Assembly: GCF_029909975.1 (NCBI RefSeq)
Contig: NZ_CP094516.1
Location: 6,138,001 to 6,202,000, forward strand
Direction of reading: 5' to 3'
DNA: 64,000 nucleotides
Source of the DNA: Bradyrhizobium sp. ISRA430
GTDB lineage: Bacteria > Pseudomonadota > Alphaproteobacteria > Rhizobiales > Xanthobacteraceae
This document shows positions 25,295 through 34,758 of this stretch, in pieces. Position 1 is the first letter of the stretch, and each line of letters opens with the position of its first letter. A program made the position numbers and the translations under genes. Below the pieces are notes generated by a model. It made no database searches. It saw only the letters and a list, made by a program, of their open reading frames with translations, and was not told the DNA's origin.

Positions 25295-26230
25295 ATGGCG
25301 AGCTTCGTTCAGTTCTTGCAGCATTCTGGTGTGTACGCCGCGCAAAGCTTCATGATCGTCCCTCGGGGAGGCTTCAACCTGGTTTGCCTCCGCGACAGCA
25401 AGGACGTTCGCCTATCGTATGATCGCGATCGGTTACAGATCGACGATGTGCGCCTCGAGCACGTCGAACGCGTCGCTCAGGAATACATCGACACTCGCTT
25501 CAGGAAGCAAAGAAGCCAGGAGCGCGAAGATCAGTTGCTGCGACTGCGTACAGCGCTCTATGCCGCCGCACGGCCAGAGGGCCTTGCGCGCGCCCTCAAG
25601 GTCTCGGCCAAAGGTGTCGGTATTCCAGAACTCAAAGCCATGCGCGGCAACACAGGCATCAAGTTGGAGGTCGCCATTCTGCCACGCAAAGAGTTCAAGA
25701 TCGCGTTCAAATTCCTCAAGCACCTCGATCATTCGGGCAAAGTGATCAACGCCACGAAATGGACGCCGGATGATGTGCCCTGGCTTCTCACCAAGCTGAA
25801 CTGGACGTTCGGGGCTCAGGCGAACATCTTTTTCACCCTTGTCGATGCGACATGGTTTACGGTCCAGAAAGCCCTGGAGCCAAAAATATCGCGGGATGTC
25901 TTTCGAAAAGATATCGTGCCGTTCAAGAGGCGCGACGCCGATCTCACGTGCTTTCTCGTCGGCGACTATGATGCAATGGACAATGAGGCGGCGGGCGAGT
26001 TTCTGCCTGATCAGCAGGTATGCGTGGTTGTCGATCAGGGCAATCCACCCGTGTTCGATTACGGCGAAGCGTTCATCGGCGTCATGGCGCACGAGGTCGG
26101 TCACTTTTTGCACCACAAACGGAACATGCCCGGGAGTGGACACCATGACCGAAGCGGTATTTTGCTTTCCAGCGGCATGGAAGGCCTATCTCTGGACAAG
26201 CAGCTCGTCAGCGACCTCAACGCGTGGTGA
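25295..26230 (+). CDS. Putative zinc metalloprotease (metzincin-like)
   Basis: This 311-residue protein has no recognised family over its N-terminal 240 residues, which include an AQEYIDTRFRKQRSQERE helix and an acidic/basic mixed region. Near the C-terminus, MAHEVGHFLHH gives an HExxH zinc motif (His266, Glu267, His270), then GSGHHD (His283, His284, Asp285) and SSGMEG with Met295. Zinc motif, downstream His/Asp and a Met-turn-like segment fit a metzincin with an insertion. No signal peptide. GGAG lies 8 bp before the ATG. Confidence 0.6.
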   Translation: MASFVQFLQHSGVYAAQSFMIVPRGGFNLVCLRDSKDVRLSYDRDRLQIDDVRLEHVERVAQEYIDTRFRKQRSQEREDQLLRLRTALYAAARPEGLARALKVSAKGVGIPELKAMRGNTGIKLEVAILPRKEFKIAFKFLKHLDHSGKVINATKWTPDDVPWLLTKLNWTFGAQANIFFTLVDATWFTVQKALEPKISRDVFRKDIVPFKRRDADLTCFLVGDYDAMDNEAAGEFLPDQQVCVVVDQGNPPVFDYGEAFIGVMAHEVGHFLHHKRNMPGSGHHDRSGILLSSGMEGLSLDKQLVSDLNAW

Positions 26231-26364
26231 GAGCGCTCGATCTCGACTTCCTTTCGGCACGTTGAGGCCACGGTCAGCGAAAACAGGGCGGACCTTGTGA
26301 TAGCGAGAGCGGAGCTCCGGAAGTGGCATGAGCCAATCCGGGCCCCGCTGTGCACCCGGCAATT

Positions 26365-28164
26365 TCAGGCCTTGTGATGAACAGTCTGCAGGCCGTAGAC
26401 CGGCGTCGGGATGCTCTCGTAGCGCGCCTTCAACTGCAGGGATAGGAATTGCGAGTAATGCCGCGACTGATGCAGATTGCCGCCGTGGAACCAAAGTCCT
26501 TCCTGCTGCGTCGGTTTCCACATGTTGCGCTGCTCACCTTCCCATGGACCGGGGTCCTTTGTCGTATTCGAGCCGAGGCCCCAGACCTTGCCGACTTTGT
26601 CGGCCATTTCCCGACTCACGAGATCGGCGACAAAGCCATTCATCGAGCTGTAGCCGGTGGCATAGACGATCACGTCCGCTGGCAATTCCTTGCCGTTGTC
26701 GAGCCTGACGCCGTTGGGCGTGATTTCCTCGACCTGGCCAGCGAACAGTTTGATTTTGCCGTCAATGATGAGCTGCGAGGCGCCGACGTCGATGTAATAG
26801 CCCGAGCCGCGGCGCAGATACTTCATGAATAGCCCGGAATCGTCGTCACCGAAGTCGAGCCTGAAGCCTGCCTTCTCGAGCCCGGCATAGAAGGCGGCGT
26901 CGTCCTGGCGGATCTTGTCGTAGACCGGCTTTTGAAACTGATTCAAGATCCGGTATGGCAGCGAGGCGAAGAGCAGATCGGCCTTCGCCGTCGTCATTCC
27001 GCTGCGGACGGCACGTTCGGAATAAAGATCGCCAAGGGTCTCCATCAGCGTATCCGAGCGCACAATGTGCGTCGTCGAGCGCTGCACCATCGTTACGTCG
27101 ATGCCGGCCTCGTACAGTGCAGCACAGATGTCATGGGCCGAATTGTTCGAGCCGATCACCACCACCGTCTTGCCTTTGCAGCCGTCGGAACCGGGATGGC
27201 GTGAGGAATGGTGTTGCTCGCCCTTGAAGGTTTCCATGCCTTTGATTTTCGGCATGTTCGGCTTGGCCGACATCCCGGTTGCGAACACAAGCTGCTTGGG
27301 TCGCAGCGTGATCTCCTTGCCATCGCGTTCGACGACGACGGTCCATTCCTTCCTGGTGTCGTCCCAACTGGCGCGTTTGGCCGTGGTGTTCGTCCAGTAG
27401 TTCAGCTCCATGACCTTGGTGTACATTTCCAGCCAGTCGCCGATCTTGTCCTTGGGCGAGAACACCGGCCAGTTCTTGGGGAAATCAATATACGGCAGAT
27501 GATCGTACCAGACAGGGTCGTGCAGGCAGAGCGACTTGTAGCGGTTGCGCCAGGAATCGCCGGCGCGTGCGTTTTTCTCGGCGATGATCGTCGGCACTCC
27601 GAGCTGGCGCAGCCGCGCCCCGAGCGCAATGCCGCCTTGTCCGCCGCCGATGATAAGCACGTAGGGCTGGGTCTTGAAGCCGAGTTGCTCGACTTCTTCG
27701 TCACGCAGTTCCTTCCAGGTCTTGGCGCCGGGATTGACGCCGTGCCTGGCGCCGAGCGGTCGGCTGAAGCCAGCCTTTTCCTCATGGCCTTTGAGTTCGG
27801 ACATGGTCGTCAAGAGCGTCCAGATGTCGCCGTTCTGCAGGCGGAGGAGGCCATATCCGCGCGCGACCGCGGTCTCGAACGAGATCCAAGACTCGGTCAC
27901 GCCGCCAGTCTCGGTTGGCACTTCACCCTCGGCGATTTTCCAGTTGCGCGGCTTCACGTGCGCAAGGCAATGCGCGAGCATGTCGCGGATCTGATCGCGG
28001 CCTTCCATTGTCTTTATGTTCCAGGTGAAGGCAGCAAGGTCGCGCCAGTAGCATTCCGGAGCGAACATCCCCACGGCGGCGTCGAGATCGCCCGCCGCAA
28101 GCGCGGCTTCAAACTTGTCGAGGAAAACCTGGACGCGCGCGCTAAGCGTGGTGTCGAGCATCAC
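26365..28164 (-). CDS. SnoaL-flavin monooxygenase fusion (FMO/YUCCA-like)
   Basis: This 599-residue protein has a SnoaL/NTF2-like domain at about 5-125 followed by a flavin-containing monooxygenase. FAD binding is seen in IIGGGQGG (173-178), then LVFATG, the NADPH site VVIGSNNSAHDI and IVYATGYSS. Such enzymes insert oxygen into heteroatoms or ketones, and plant YUCCA relatives make auxin. Substrate is unknown. It stands alone, with no divergent regulator. Confidence 0.85.
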   Translation of the reverse strand: MMLDTTLSARVQVFLDKFEAALAAGDLDAAVGMFAPECYWRDLAAFTWNIKTMEGRDQIRDMLAHCLAHVKPRNWKIAEGEVPTETGGVTESWISFETAVARGYGLLRLQNGDIWTLLTTMSELKGHEEKAGFSRPLGARHGVNPGAKTWKELRDEEVEQLGFKTQPYVLIIGGGQGGIALGARLRQLGVPTIIAEKNARAGDSWRNRYKSLCLHDPVWYDHLPYIDFPKNWPVFSPKDKIGDWLEMYTKVMELNYWTNTTAKRASWDDTRKEWTVVVERDGKEITLRPKQLVFATGMSAKPNMPKIKGMETFKGEQHHSSRHPGSDGCKGKTVVVIGSNNSAHDICAALYEAGIDVTMVQRSTTHIVRSDTLMETLGDLYSERAVRSGMTTAKADLLFASLPYRILNQFQKPVYDKIRQDDAAFYAGLEKAGFRLDFGDDDSGLFMKYLRRGSGYYIDVGASQLIIDGKIKLFAGQVEEITPNGVRLDNGKELPADVIVYATGYSSMNGFVADLVSREMADKVGKVWGLGSNTTKDPGPWEGEQRNMWKPTQQEGLWFHGGNLHQSRHYSQFLSLQLKARYESIPTPVYGLQTVHHKA

Positions 28165-28488
28165 TTCCTCCCGGATGTCGTCGCAATTTTTTGCAAGTTT
28201 TTCTGCACAGGCGGCGTGAGCTTACCCGAAATATCGCGGGAATCCAGACTGCGCGGCCTGCGGCAGGGTACAACGGTCAAGGCGCTGAAAGGGCTTCGTC
28301 TTTCAGAGCCTTGAAGTCAGTCACTCGTGAGCGACGAGCGCGGCGCCGCCGGTCGCTCATGACCTCAAAGCAGTCCCAGCCTGGCGGTGCGATTTTTTCC
28401 GAAGTCGCATAGTCGGGCGTCGCAAGCGTCCATAGGCTACCGCCAGACGTGGCGTGTTGCGCCACGGTCCAACCGCAAGGAGCAAGCC
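28165..28488. other. Intergenic stretch without a supported gene
   Basis: It holds the upstream region of the FMO gene and of the small exported protein. A frame on the minus strand (about 28277-28432) has no start or family feature and is not called. A ribosome site AAGGAGC precedes 28489. Confidence 0.5.
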
Positions 28489-28881
28489 ATGATGAACCTG
28501 AAAGTTCTTGGCGCGGTCGTGATTGCAGCATCCGCCCTGTCCAGCTCTGCTGCACTGGCGCAGGCCGCCCTCGCCAATCCGGACACCTGTGAAGCAGAAT
28601 TTGCCAATTGCACGGGTCTTGGAACCGGGAATGCCTACACCGGCGGCTATGGATATCGGAAGTCATCTCGGCGAACAGCTCAGCGCCAGCCCGCGGCGGC
28701 CGGCGCTGCTGTAGGAACTGCGGGTGCTGCCGTCGGCGGCTGGGGCAATTCCTACGCCATGTACGGCGGCGAATACGGCTGGAGCGGCAACTGGAATACG
28801 TATGCCGCCCGCAACGGCATCGTCTGCAGGCCCGGCACCTATTTCAAGGGTGCTGGCGGTGTCCGGCAACTCTGCCAATAG
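28489..28881 (+). CDS. Small exported Gly/Tyr-rich protein
   Basis: I chose ATG 28489, with AAGGAGC upstream, giving 130 residues with leader VLGAVVIAASALSSSAALAQ. The mature part has paired cysteines (CEAEFANC near the start, CRPGTYFKGAGGVRQLC at the end) and a central Ala/Gly/Tyr-rich region. No homolog with a known role is recognised. Probably a secreted or envelope protein. Confidence 0.65.
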   Translation: MMNLKVLGAVVIAASALSSSAALAQAALANPDTCEAEFANCTGLGTGNAYTGGYGYRKSSRRTAQRQPAAAGAAVGTAGAAVGGWGNSYAMYGGEYGWSGNWNTYAARNGIVCRPGTYFKGAGGVRQLCQ

Positions 28882-28900
28882 ATCATCCGCTCTGAGGCTA

Positions 28901-28930
28901 AATCAGGCGGCCCCAAAGGGCCGCCTGATT
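28901..28930 (+). terminator. Perfect 13-bp hairpin after the Gly/Tyr-rich gene
   Basis: AATCAGGCGGCCC-CAAA-GGGCCGCCTGATT is a perfect inverted repeat starting 19 bp after the stop. It has no T tract but is strong enough to serve as a terminator or transcript end, perhaps for both strands. Confidence 0.55.
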
Positions 28931-29034
28931 CATGCCGGACTGTGGCGTCCGGAGTAGGTCAGCATCGACGCTGCCGGGTTACGGCACGTGCGAGCACGCT
29001 GCGGCATCTCGATCGGACTCAACCGAAAATAACG

Positions 29035-30126
29035 TCAGATTGCCGCTTGCGACACACCGTCAAAGAAGTACAGCCGGTCGGGATTCAGCGCGAGGCGAAG
29101 GCTGTCATGCACTTTCGCTTTGACGGTCGGCTCCACTGCCGCCACCATCGTGGTGGGGCCCACCTTCACGTCCAGGAGAATCTGAGAGCCGAGTTTCTCG
29201 ATGACTTCGACCACGGCATTGAAGCTCTGGTCCGCCATATCGCTGCCAGATGCGACGTGTAGATCCTCCGGCCTGATCCCGAGCGTGACATTTTCTCCCA
29301 TGCGCCGCCGGAGCCGGCCCGCGATCCCGTCCGGCAGCTTGATGCGGATGCCCTCATGGCGGGCCCAGAGGGCGCCCTCGGCATCGGCTATTTCCACCGT
29401 CGCGAAGTTCATGGCTGGGGAGCCGATGAAGCCTGCGACGAAGCGGTTGGCGGGCTCGTTGTAGAGCTCGAGCGGCTCGCCCACCTGCTGAACCAAACCG
29501 TCCTTCATGACGACGACGCGATCGCCGAGCGTCATCGCTTCGACCTGATCGTGGGTCACGTAGATTGCGGTGGTGCCGAGGCGGTCGTGAATCTTCTTGA
29601 TCTCCACCCGCATCTGGATGCGCAGCTTGGCGTCGAGGTTCGATAGCGGCTCGTCGAACAGGAACACCTGCGGATGCCGCACGATGGCGCGGCCCAGAGC
29701 GACGCGCTGCCGCTGGCCGCCGGACAACTGCCGCGGCTTGCGTTTCAGGTGTTCCTGGATGCCAAGGATTTCGGCCGCGGCCTGCACGCGTTTTGCGATC
29801 TCGACGTGATCGAACCCCCGCATCTTCAGGCCGAAGGCCATGTTGTCGTAGACGCTCATGTGCGGGTAAAGCGCGTAGTTCTGGAACACCATGGCGATGT
29901 CACGGTCCATCGGGGGCAGTTCGTTGACGACCCTGTCGCCGATCAAGATCTCGCCCGACGTGATCGATTCGAGTCCGGCCACCATGCGGAGCGTCGTCGT
30001 TTTGCCGCAGCCCGAGGGACCGACAAGAACCACGAATTCCTTGTCGCGAATCTCGAGACTCACGTCCTTAACGGCATGGACCCCGTCAAACTTCTTGTTC
30101 AAGTTCCGTATGATGACCCGCGCCAT
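29035..30126 (-). CDS. Sugar-type ABC transporter ATPase (MalK/UgpC family)
   Basis: This 363-residue ATPase has Walker [11 protein letters not shown]-loop [14 protein letters not shown], signature [15 protein letters not shown], Walker [13 protein letters not shown] and switch [13 protein letters not shown]-terminal TOBE-type regulatory region follows ([17 protein letters not shown]). It powers the permeases at 30165-31957. Carbohydrate or polyol import is likely. Confidence 0.93.
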   Translation of the reverse strand: MARVIIRNLNKKFDGVHAVKDVSLEIRDKEFVVLVGPSGCGKTTTLRMVAGLESITSGEILIGDRVVNELPPMDRDIAMVFQNYALYPHMSVYDNMAFGLKMRGFDHVEIAKRVQAAAEILGIQEHLKRKPRQLSGGQRQRVALGRAIVRHPQVFLFDEPLSNLDAKLRIQMRVEIKKIHDRLGTTAIYVTHDQVEAMTLGDRVVVMKDGLVQQVGEPLELYNEPANRFVAGFIGSPAMNFATVEIADAEGALWARHEGIRIKLPDGIAGRLRRRMGENVTLGIRPEDLHVASGSDMADQSFNAVVEVIEKLGSQILLDVKVGPTTMVAAVEPTVKAKVHDSLRLALNPDRLYFFDGVSQAAI

Positions 30127-30164
30127 GGCTCACCCTTCGACGGATTTGTGGTCACCCTTTGCGG

Positions 30165-31016
30165 TCACCCTTTGACGGAGCCGGTGATCCCGGCGACGTA
30201 GTACTCGACGAAGAAAGAATAAATCAGGGCCACCGGCACCGAACCGAGAAGGGCCCCCGCCATCAGCGAGCCCCAGTAGAACACGTCGCCGCGGACAAGC
30301 TCCGAAGTGATGCCGACGGAGACCGTCTTCTGCTCAGGCGACGACAGGAAGACGAGGGCATAGATGAACTCGTTCCACGACAGGGTGAAGGCGAAGATTC
30401 CGGCCGAGAGAATGCCCGGCACGGCGACCGGGAAGACGATGTAGACCATCGCTTGCCAGCGCGTCGCGCCGTCGATGCGCGCACATTCCTCGAGCTCGCG
30501 CGGGATCGCCTTGAAGTAGCCCATCAGCAGCCAGGTGCAGAACGGGATGAGGAAGGTGGGGTATGTGAGGATGAGCGCCCAGGGCGTATCGCCGAGGCGA
30601 AAGTTGCGGATGATATCGGCGAGCGGAATGAACAGCAGCGTTTGCGGCACAAGATAGGTGATGAAGATGCCGGTGCCGAGGCTGCCGGCAAACGGAAATT
30701 TGAGCCGGGAGAGAGCATAGCCGGCGAGGAGCCCGCAGAAGAGCGAGATCGCGGTGGCAGCTACGGAGATGAAGAAGGTGTTCAGCATCCACCTGCTGAA
30801 CAGTGTCTCGTCCAGGAGATAGCGGATATGGTCAAGGGTCGGATGGAGCGTCCAGAACGGCGTGTAGTTCGGCGCCATCCACGGCCGATAGAGCTCGGCG
30901 TCCGGCCGCACCGTCGTCACCATCATCCAATAGAAGGGGAAAAGCAGCCCGAGCACGAACAGCGCGAGCGGCAGATTGAAGAAGACCCAACGACGCCAGC
31001 GCGCACCTTCTATCAT
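30165..31016 (-). CDS. Sugar-type ABC transporter permease 2 (MalG-like)
   Basis: The start is ATG 31016, overlapping the stop of permease 1 by one base (TGATG), and gives 283 residues. Six helices are predicted by eye, with the EAA loop ELEECARIDGATRWQAMVYI and the ending EYYVAGITGSVKG that is typical of MalG-family permeases. It pairs with permease 1. Confidence 0.92.
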   Translation of the reverse strand: MIEGARWRRWVFFNLPLALFVLGLLFPFYWMMVTTVRPDAELYRPWMAPNYTPFWTLHPTLDHIRYLLDETLFSRWMLNTFFISVAATAISLFCGLLAGYALSRLKFPFAGSLGTGIFITYLVPQTLLFIPLADIIRNFRLGDTPWALILTYPTFLIPFCTWLLMGYFKAIPRELEECARIDGATRWQAMVYIVFPVAVPGILSAGIFAFTLSWNEFIYALVFLSSPEQKTVSVGITSELVRGDVFYWGSLMAGALLGSVPVALIYSFFVEYYVAGITGSVKG

Positions 31017-31957
31017 CAGTGTGTCTCCACGCGGCGGATATAGAGGAGCTGCACGACGACGACGACGAGCAACACCGGGAACATGGCGAGCGATATCGCC
31101 GCGCCTTCGCCGAGCAGACCCGTGCCGACGCCGATCTGATAGGCATATGTGGCGAAGAGCTGCGTGGCGTTGGCCGGCCCGCCGCCGGTCAAGACATAGA
31201 CGAGCTGGAAATCGGCGAATGTCTGGATCACCGAGAACAGCACAACGACCATGGTGACCGGCAGCAGCAGGGGCCAGGTGATGTAGCGGAAGCGTTGCCA
31301 GGGCCGCGCTCCATCGATCGCGGCCGCCTCGGCCAGCTCCGGGCTGATGGTCTGCAAGCCAGCGAGCAGGCTGATTGCGTAGAACGGCACGCCGCGCCAG
31401 ACATTGACGATCATCACGGAGATGAGCGCAAGTCCGGGGTCGCCCAGCCAATTGATGCGGGTGCGGATGATGCCGAGGTGAAACAGCGTCCAGTTGATGA
31501 CGCTGAAGGTCGGATCGAACATCCACTTCCAGGCAAAGGTCGAGAGCACGGTCGGGATGATGAAGGGCAACAGGACGAAGGCGCGGGTCAAGGCCTTGGC
31601 CCTGAAATGGCGGTTGAGCAGCAGAGCAAGCCACAAGCCGAGCGCCAGCTTGAAGACGGTCGTTACCGCCGTGTAGAGGATGGTGTTCCAGACAGCGATG
31701 CGGAAGATGCTGTCATTCATCAGCACCGCGAAATTCTGCAGTCCGACGAAGTTTCCGGGCACGCCGACCTTGGCGTCGGTCACGGCCAGCAGCACGCCCT
31801 TGATGAAGGGATAGGCGATGAAGAGGCCGAGCAGCACCGCCGTCGGCAGCAGCAGGAAGAAAGCGAACCAGGGCTCGTGCTCGAGAACCCGCGTGATCGG
31901 CCCGCGCCGCGGCGCGGCCACATAGGGTCTTGCAGCGGCGACGGAGTCGACGGCCAT
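31016..31957 (-). CDS. Sugar-type ABC transporter permease 1 (MalF-like)
   Basis: This 313-residue inner-membrane protein has six hydrophobic helices and the EAA loop ELAEAAAIDGARPWQRFRYI. It begins 91 bp after the stop of the binding protein and overlaps permease 2 by one base, so the four transporter genes form one transcriptional unit in the order binding protein, permease, permease, ATPase. Confidence 0.92.
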   Translation of the reverse strand: MAVDSVAAARPYVAAPRRGPITRVLEHEPWFAFFLLLPTAVLLGLFIAYPFIKGVLLAVTDAKVGVPGNFVGLQNFAVLMNDSIFRIAVWNTILYTAVTTVFKLALGLWLALLLNRHFRAKALTRAFVLLPFIIPTVLSTFAWKWMFDPTFSVINWTLFHLGIIRTRINWLGDPGLALISVMIVNVWRGVPFYAISLLAGLQTISPELAEAAAIDGARPWQRFRYITWPLLLPVTMVVVLFSVIQTFADFQLVYVLTGGGPANATQLFATYAYQIGVGTGLLGEGAAISLAMFPVLLVVVVVQLLYIRRVETH

Positions 31958-32048
31958 CGAGCGAATCTCCGAACGGCTGCCGGAGCGCTGCGGCCCACGG
32001 GCCGCAGCGCCGAGGCGAAAGCAAACCTAGCGCGCCGAACAAGCGGCT

Positions 32049-33383
32049 TCAAGCGGCATAAATCCTGGCGACCTCGTCGTGCGCCCATTTCACCGCGTCC
32101 TGTGCCGGCATGCCCTGGATCGCCTTTGCAGTCATGTCGACCACGATGTACTTGCTCAGTACCTCGGCCGCGCGGCGGTCGGCCGGTCCGGCGTAGCCAG
32201 GGAAGCGTCCGGCCCGCGCGGCCGTCCGGAAGGGCAGCATCACGGGGTCCTTGTCCCAGAGCTTGTCCTGCTCCCAAACCGTGGTCGCCCCGACGGAATA
32301 GCCCTGCTGCGAATCGAACCATGCCTGATAGACCGGTTTCGAGGTGATCCAGCGCAGGAACTCCTTGCCGGCCTTGGGGTCCTTCACATACTTCATCAGC
32401 ATGTTCGACATCGGCAAATGATAGCCGAACTGGCCGGCGGTGCCCTTGGGTAGCGGCGCGTGCAGGATGTCCTGCCAGAGCGGGGCGCCGGTTTCGGTCA
32501 GATAGACCGCGGGCTTGCGCTTGGCCTCGAGATAGATCGAGGCGCCGTTCAACGTGGAGCTGATCGTGCCCGCGAGGAAGGCCCGGTTGTTGCTGCTGTC
32601 GTCCCAGGCGAGCCCGCCCTCATCGTAAGCGTCGTTCCAGAAGCCGACGGCGAACTTGACGGAATCGACCGTTGCGTTGGAGTTCAACACGACCGTCTTG
32701 CCGTCCGCTTCGACCTCCTTGCCGCCCCATGACCAAAGATAGGGATAGGCATAAGTCGGCGGGTCGCCGAAGCTGTGGCCGACCGTTTGCCCGAGGGGGC
32801 GGCCCTTCGCCTTGAGCTTCTTGCCGGCCTCGCGATATTCCTCCCAGGTTTGCGGGAACTTTGGAGCGTCGTATCCGATCTCCGCGAACCAGGACTTGCG
32901 GTATGCCAATTGCGCGCCGAGCACGCACCAGGGGACTGCGATCCATTTCTTGCCGTCATTGGCGACGACACGTGATTCCTCGTAGAAGCCGCCCTGCGCC
33001 TTGCCTATCTCCTCGGCTACGTCGCTGACGTCGGCGACGCTCTCGGGGTAGAGCTGCGCCCAGTTGTTGAGCGCGCAGATCACGTCGGGTCCGGTGCCGG
33101 ACTGAATCGCCGAGGTGGTGCGTGCCTGGATGTCGTTGCCGTTGATCATTTCAATGTTGAGCTTGATGCCGAGTGCCTTGCTGCATTCGGGAACGATCAC
33201 CTTGCGCAGCACCTCGTCCGAGGCAGGAACGAAATCGTTCCAGCGAAGCCAATGAATCGTCGTTGCCTGGGCGTAGGCGGGTGCCTGTTTCAGCGCAAGA
33301 ATTGAGGCTATTCCACCGGCCCTTGCCGCGACCGCACCGCCGCCAGAAAGCTTGAGCATCTCACGCCGACTTATGCGAGCCAT
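32049..33383 (-). CDS. Sugar-type ABC transporter substrate-binding protein
   Basis: This 444-residue family 1 extracellular binding protein starts with a twin-arginine leader ISRREMLKLSGGGAVAARAG and cleaves near AYA. The mature part has IHWLRWNDFVPASDE, TTSAIQSGTGPDV and a hinge region with PWCVLGAQLAYRKSWFAEIG. The ligand is not identifiable from sequence. Probably a sugar, polyol or glycerol derivative. Confidence 0.9.
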   Translation of the reverse strand: MARISRREMLKLSGGGAVAARAGGIASILALKQAPAYAQATTIHWLRWNDFVPASDEVLRKVIVPECSKALGIKLNIEMINGNDIQARTTSAIQSGTGPDVICALNNWAQLYPESVADVSDVAEEIGKAQGGFYEESRVVANDGKKWIAVPWCVLGAQLAYRKSWFAEIGYDAPKFPQTWEEYREAGKKLKAKGRPLGQTVGHSFGDPPTYAYPYLWSWGGKEVEADGKTVVLNSNATVDSVKFAVGFWNDAYDEGGLAWDDSSNNRAFLAGTISSTLNGASIYLEAKRKPAVYLTETGAPLWQDILHAPLPKGTAGQFGYHLPMSNMLMKYVKDPKAGKEFLRWITSKPVYQAWFDSQQGYSVGATTVWEQDKLWDKDPVMLPFRTAARAGRFPGYAGPADRRAAEVLSKYIVVDMTAKAIQGMPAQDAVKWAHDEVARIYAA

Positions 33384-34031
33384 GGTCTTCCCTCCCTGTT
33401 GTCTTGTGAGCTGGGCTGAATTCTCCTCTCCTGGAAGTCCGTAAGAAATTTGGGCGTAGCGGGCTCGAGATTCAACGTGCTGGTCACGCCGCTGGAAGGA
33501 TTACTCCTTCGGGGGCGATCCTGGCCCTTCGCAATCGCGTGCGATTGGGCAAGACGGATGGTTGCAACGCAGCGCCAAGCTCGCCCACTTCGGCAAGGCT
33601 CGCCCGCTTCGGGAAGAAGCTCCGGCAAGAGCGTGCAGCGCGATTTGTGGGCCGGTGAATCTGGCCCGTTGCGATTCTACCGGGCGGGTCGGCGATCAAG
33701 ATTATAAAGCAGTTTCAATGATATATGTGTTCGTGGCTCTGCCGGAGGCCCTTTGAGGGCTGAAAGAACACAAGACGCCCTCCTCGACGTCGTCCTGGTG
33801 AACCGTCTGGATCCCGCGCGGGCGCTTGCGCTCGTCGCGATTGCCCAAGGGAGTGGTTTGGGGAAGACTCGCTGTCCGGTACTGCTACCGATCCCCACGG
33901 CCGGATTGCGCGGCATGGATCCTGGCCTTTCGCCAGGACGACATCGGAGATGTGGTCAGGGCCGTAGCGGGGATGAGCGAAGCGACCATGCGGAGCCCGT
34001 TACCCCATCCACAGGCGCTGCCACAACTTCC
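33384..34031. other. Long intergenic stretch without a supported gene
   Basis: About 650 bp before the palindromic repeat. No ribosome site, family motif or conserved frame was found. Frames on either strand are short or low-complexity. It may contain the promoter of the transporter operon next to 33384 and old, decayed DNA. Confidence 0.5.
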
Positions 34032-34115
34032 GTCATTGCGAGCGCAGCGAAGCAATCCAGAATCCCACCGCGGAGAGACTCTGGATTGCTTCGTCGCTGC
34101 GCTCCTCGCAATGAC
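34032..34115. repeat. REP-like palindromic repeat, copy 1
   Basis: GTCATTGCGAGCGCAGCGAA and CAATCCAG at the left are mirrored at the right as CTGGATTG, GCTGCGCTC and CGCAATGAC. The same family occurs at 43696-43774. These fold into a long hairpin. Confidence 0.75.
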
Positions 34116-34188
34116 GACGTTGAGAGAGCACTGGTTAGGGCTGTAGCAGGGATCAGCGACCTGTCCGCCGACATCACAAAGAGGCGGG

Positions 34189-34657
34189 TCATCGAATTGA
34201 GCAGTTGACCCGCTCCAACGTCGATTCCCCGTAGACTGCCTCGACGCCTAACTCAGTCGAATATGCTTTGTGTTCGGTCTGCCCTTTGGGCAACTCGGAT
34301 TTGACGTCGGCGAAGCAGCCTTGGCCATTCACTGAAACGATGCGTGTCTCATCCCCTGCGTGATAAGTTCGCCGAATGGTCTGCCGGTCCACGACGCGAT
34401 ACTTGCCGACGCCCAGCCGTTGCTGACTCGTGGTCGGGGATTTTGCGCGCTGCCCGTAGGTTCGGTGCTCATCGCTAACCGTTCCATCTGGGTGGAGCAC
34501 GATGTGTGTTGTGTTACGCCCATGCTTCAGCATGGGAGACGGTCGAATGCGTTGATGCCGCACCACGAAGTCGACAGTAATTAAAGTATCCCGCTCTTGC
34601 CGTACCCGGCGACATCGGTCCCGCCGCCAAAACCAAGACCATCATCAATCCACGCAT
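34189..34657 (-). pseudogene. Small exported protein split by a frameshift
   Basis: From ATG 34657 one frame encodes a clear signal peptide (LMMVLVLAAGPMSPGTARAG) but stops at 34514. The neighbouring frame carries on without a start from about 34590 to 34189 and encodes a plausible mature domain: TTHIVLHPDGTVSDEHRTYG, then GKYRVVDRQTIRRTYHAGDE, with two cysteines. Joining the frames near 34580-34590 would give a normal secreted protein, so a one-base indel or sequencing error is likely. Confidence 0.5.
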
Positions 34658-34758
34658 CGTGGCCAGCCCCCTCTGGCGATCCAATTCTATTCGATCCTGG
34701 AGCCACGCACACCTCCCTTGTGCTATTGCTGCTCCCACTCCCCCCGCGAGGCCGCCCC

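Noticed and set aside
28277..28432. Possible small gene on the minus strand before the FMO promoter region
   Set aside because: The frame has no credible start, and its upstream part is only the shadow of the gene at 28489-28881.
31017..31634. N-terminal extension of the MalG-like permease to 31634
   Set aside because: It overlaps the MalF-like permease in another frame. The real start at 31016 forms the usual one-base overlap with the stop before it.
31019..32347. 442-codon plus-strand frame opposite the sugar ABC permease
   Set aside because: Antisense shadow of a clear permease and binding protein. Composition is Asp/Glu/His/Gln-rich without structure.
33753..34208. 151-codon plus-strand frame before the REP-like repeat
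   Set aside because: It runs through the palindromic repeat itself and has low-complexity Arg/Pro/Gly content. No ribosome site.
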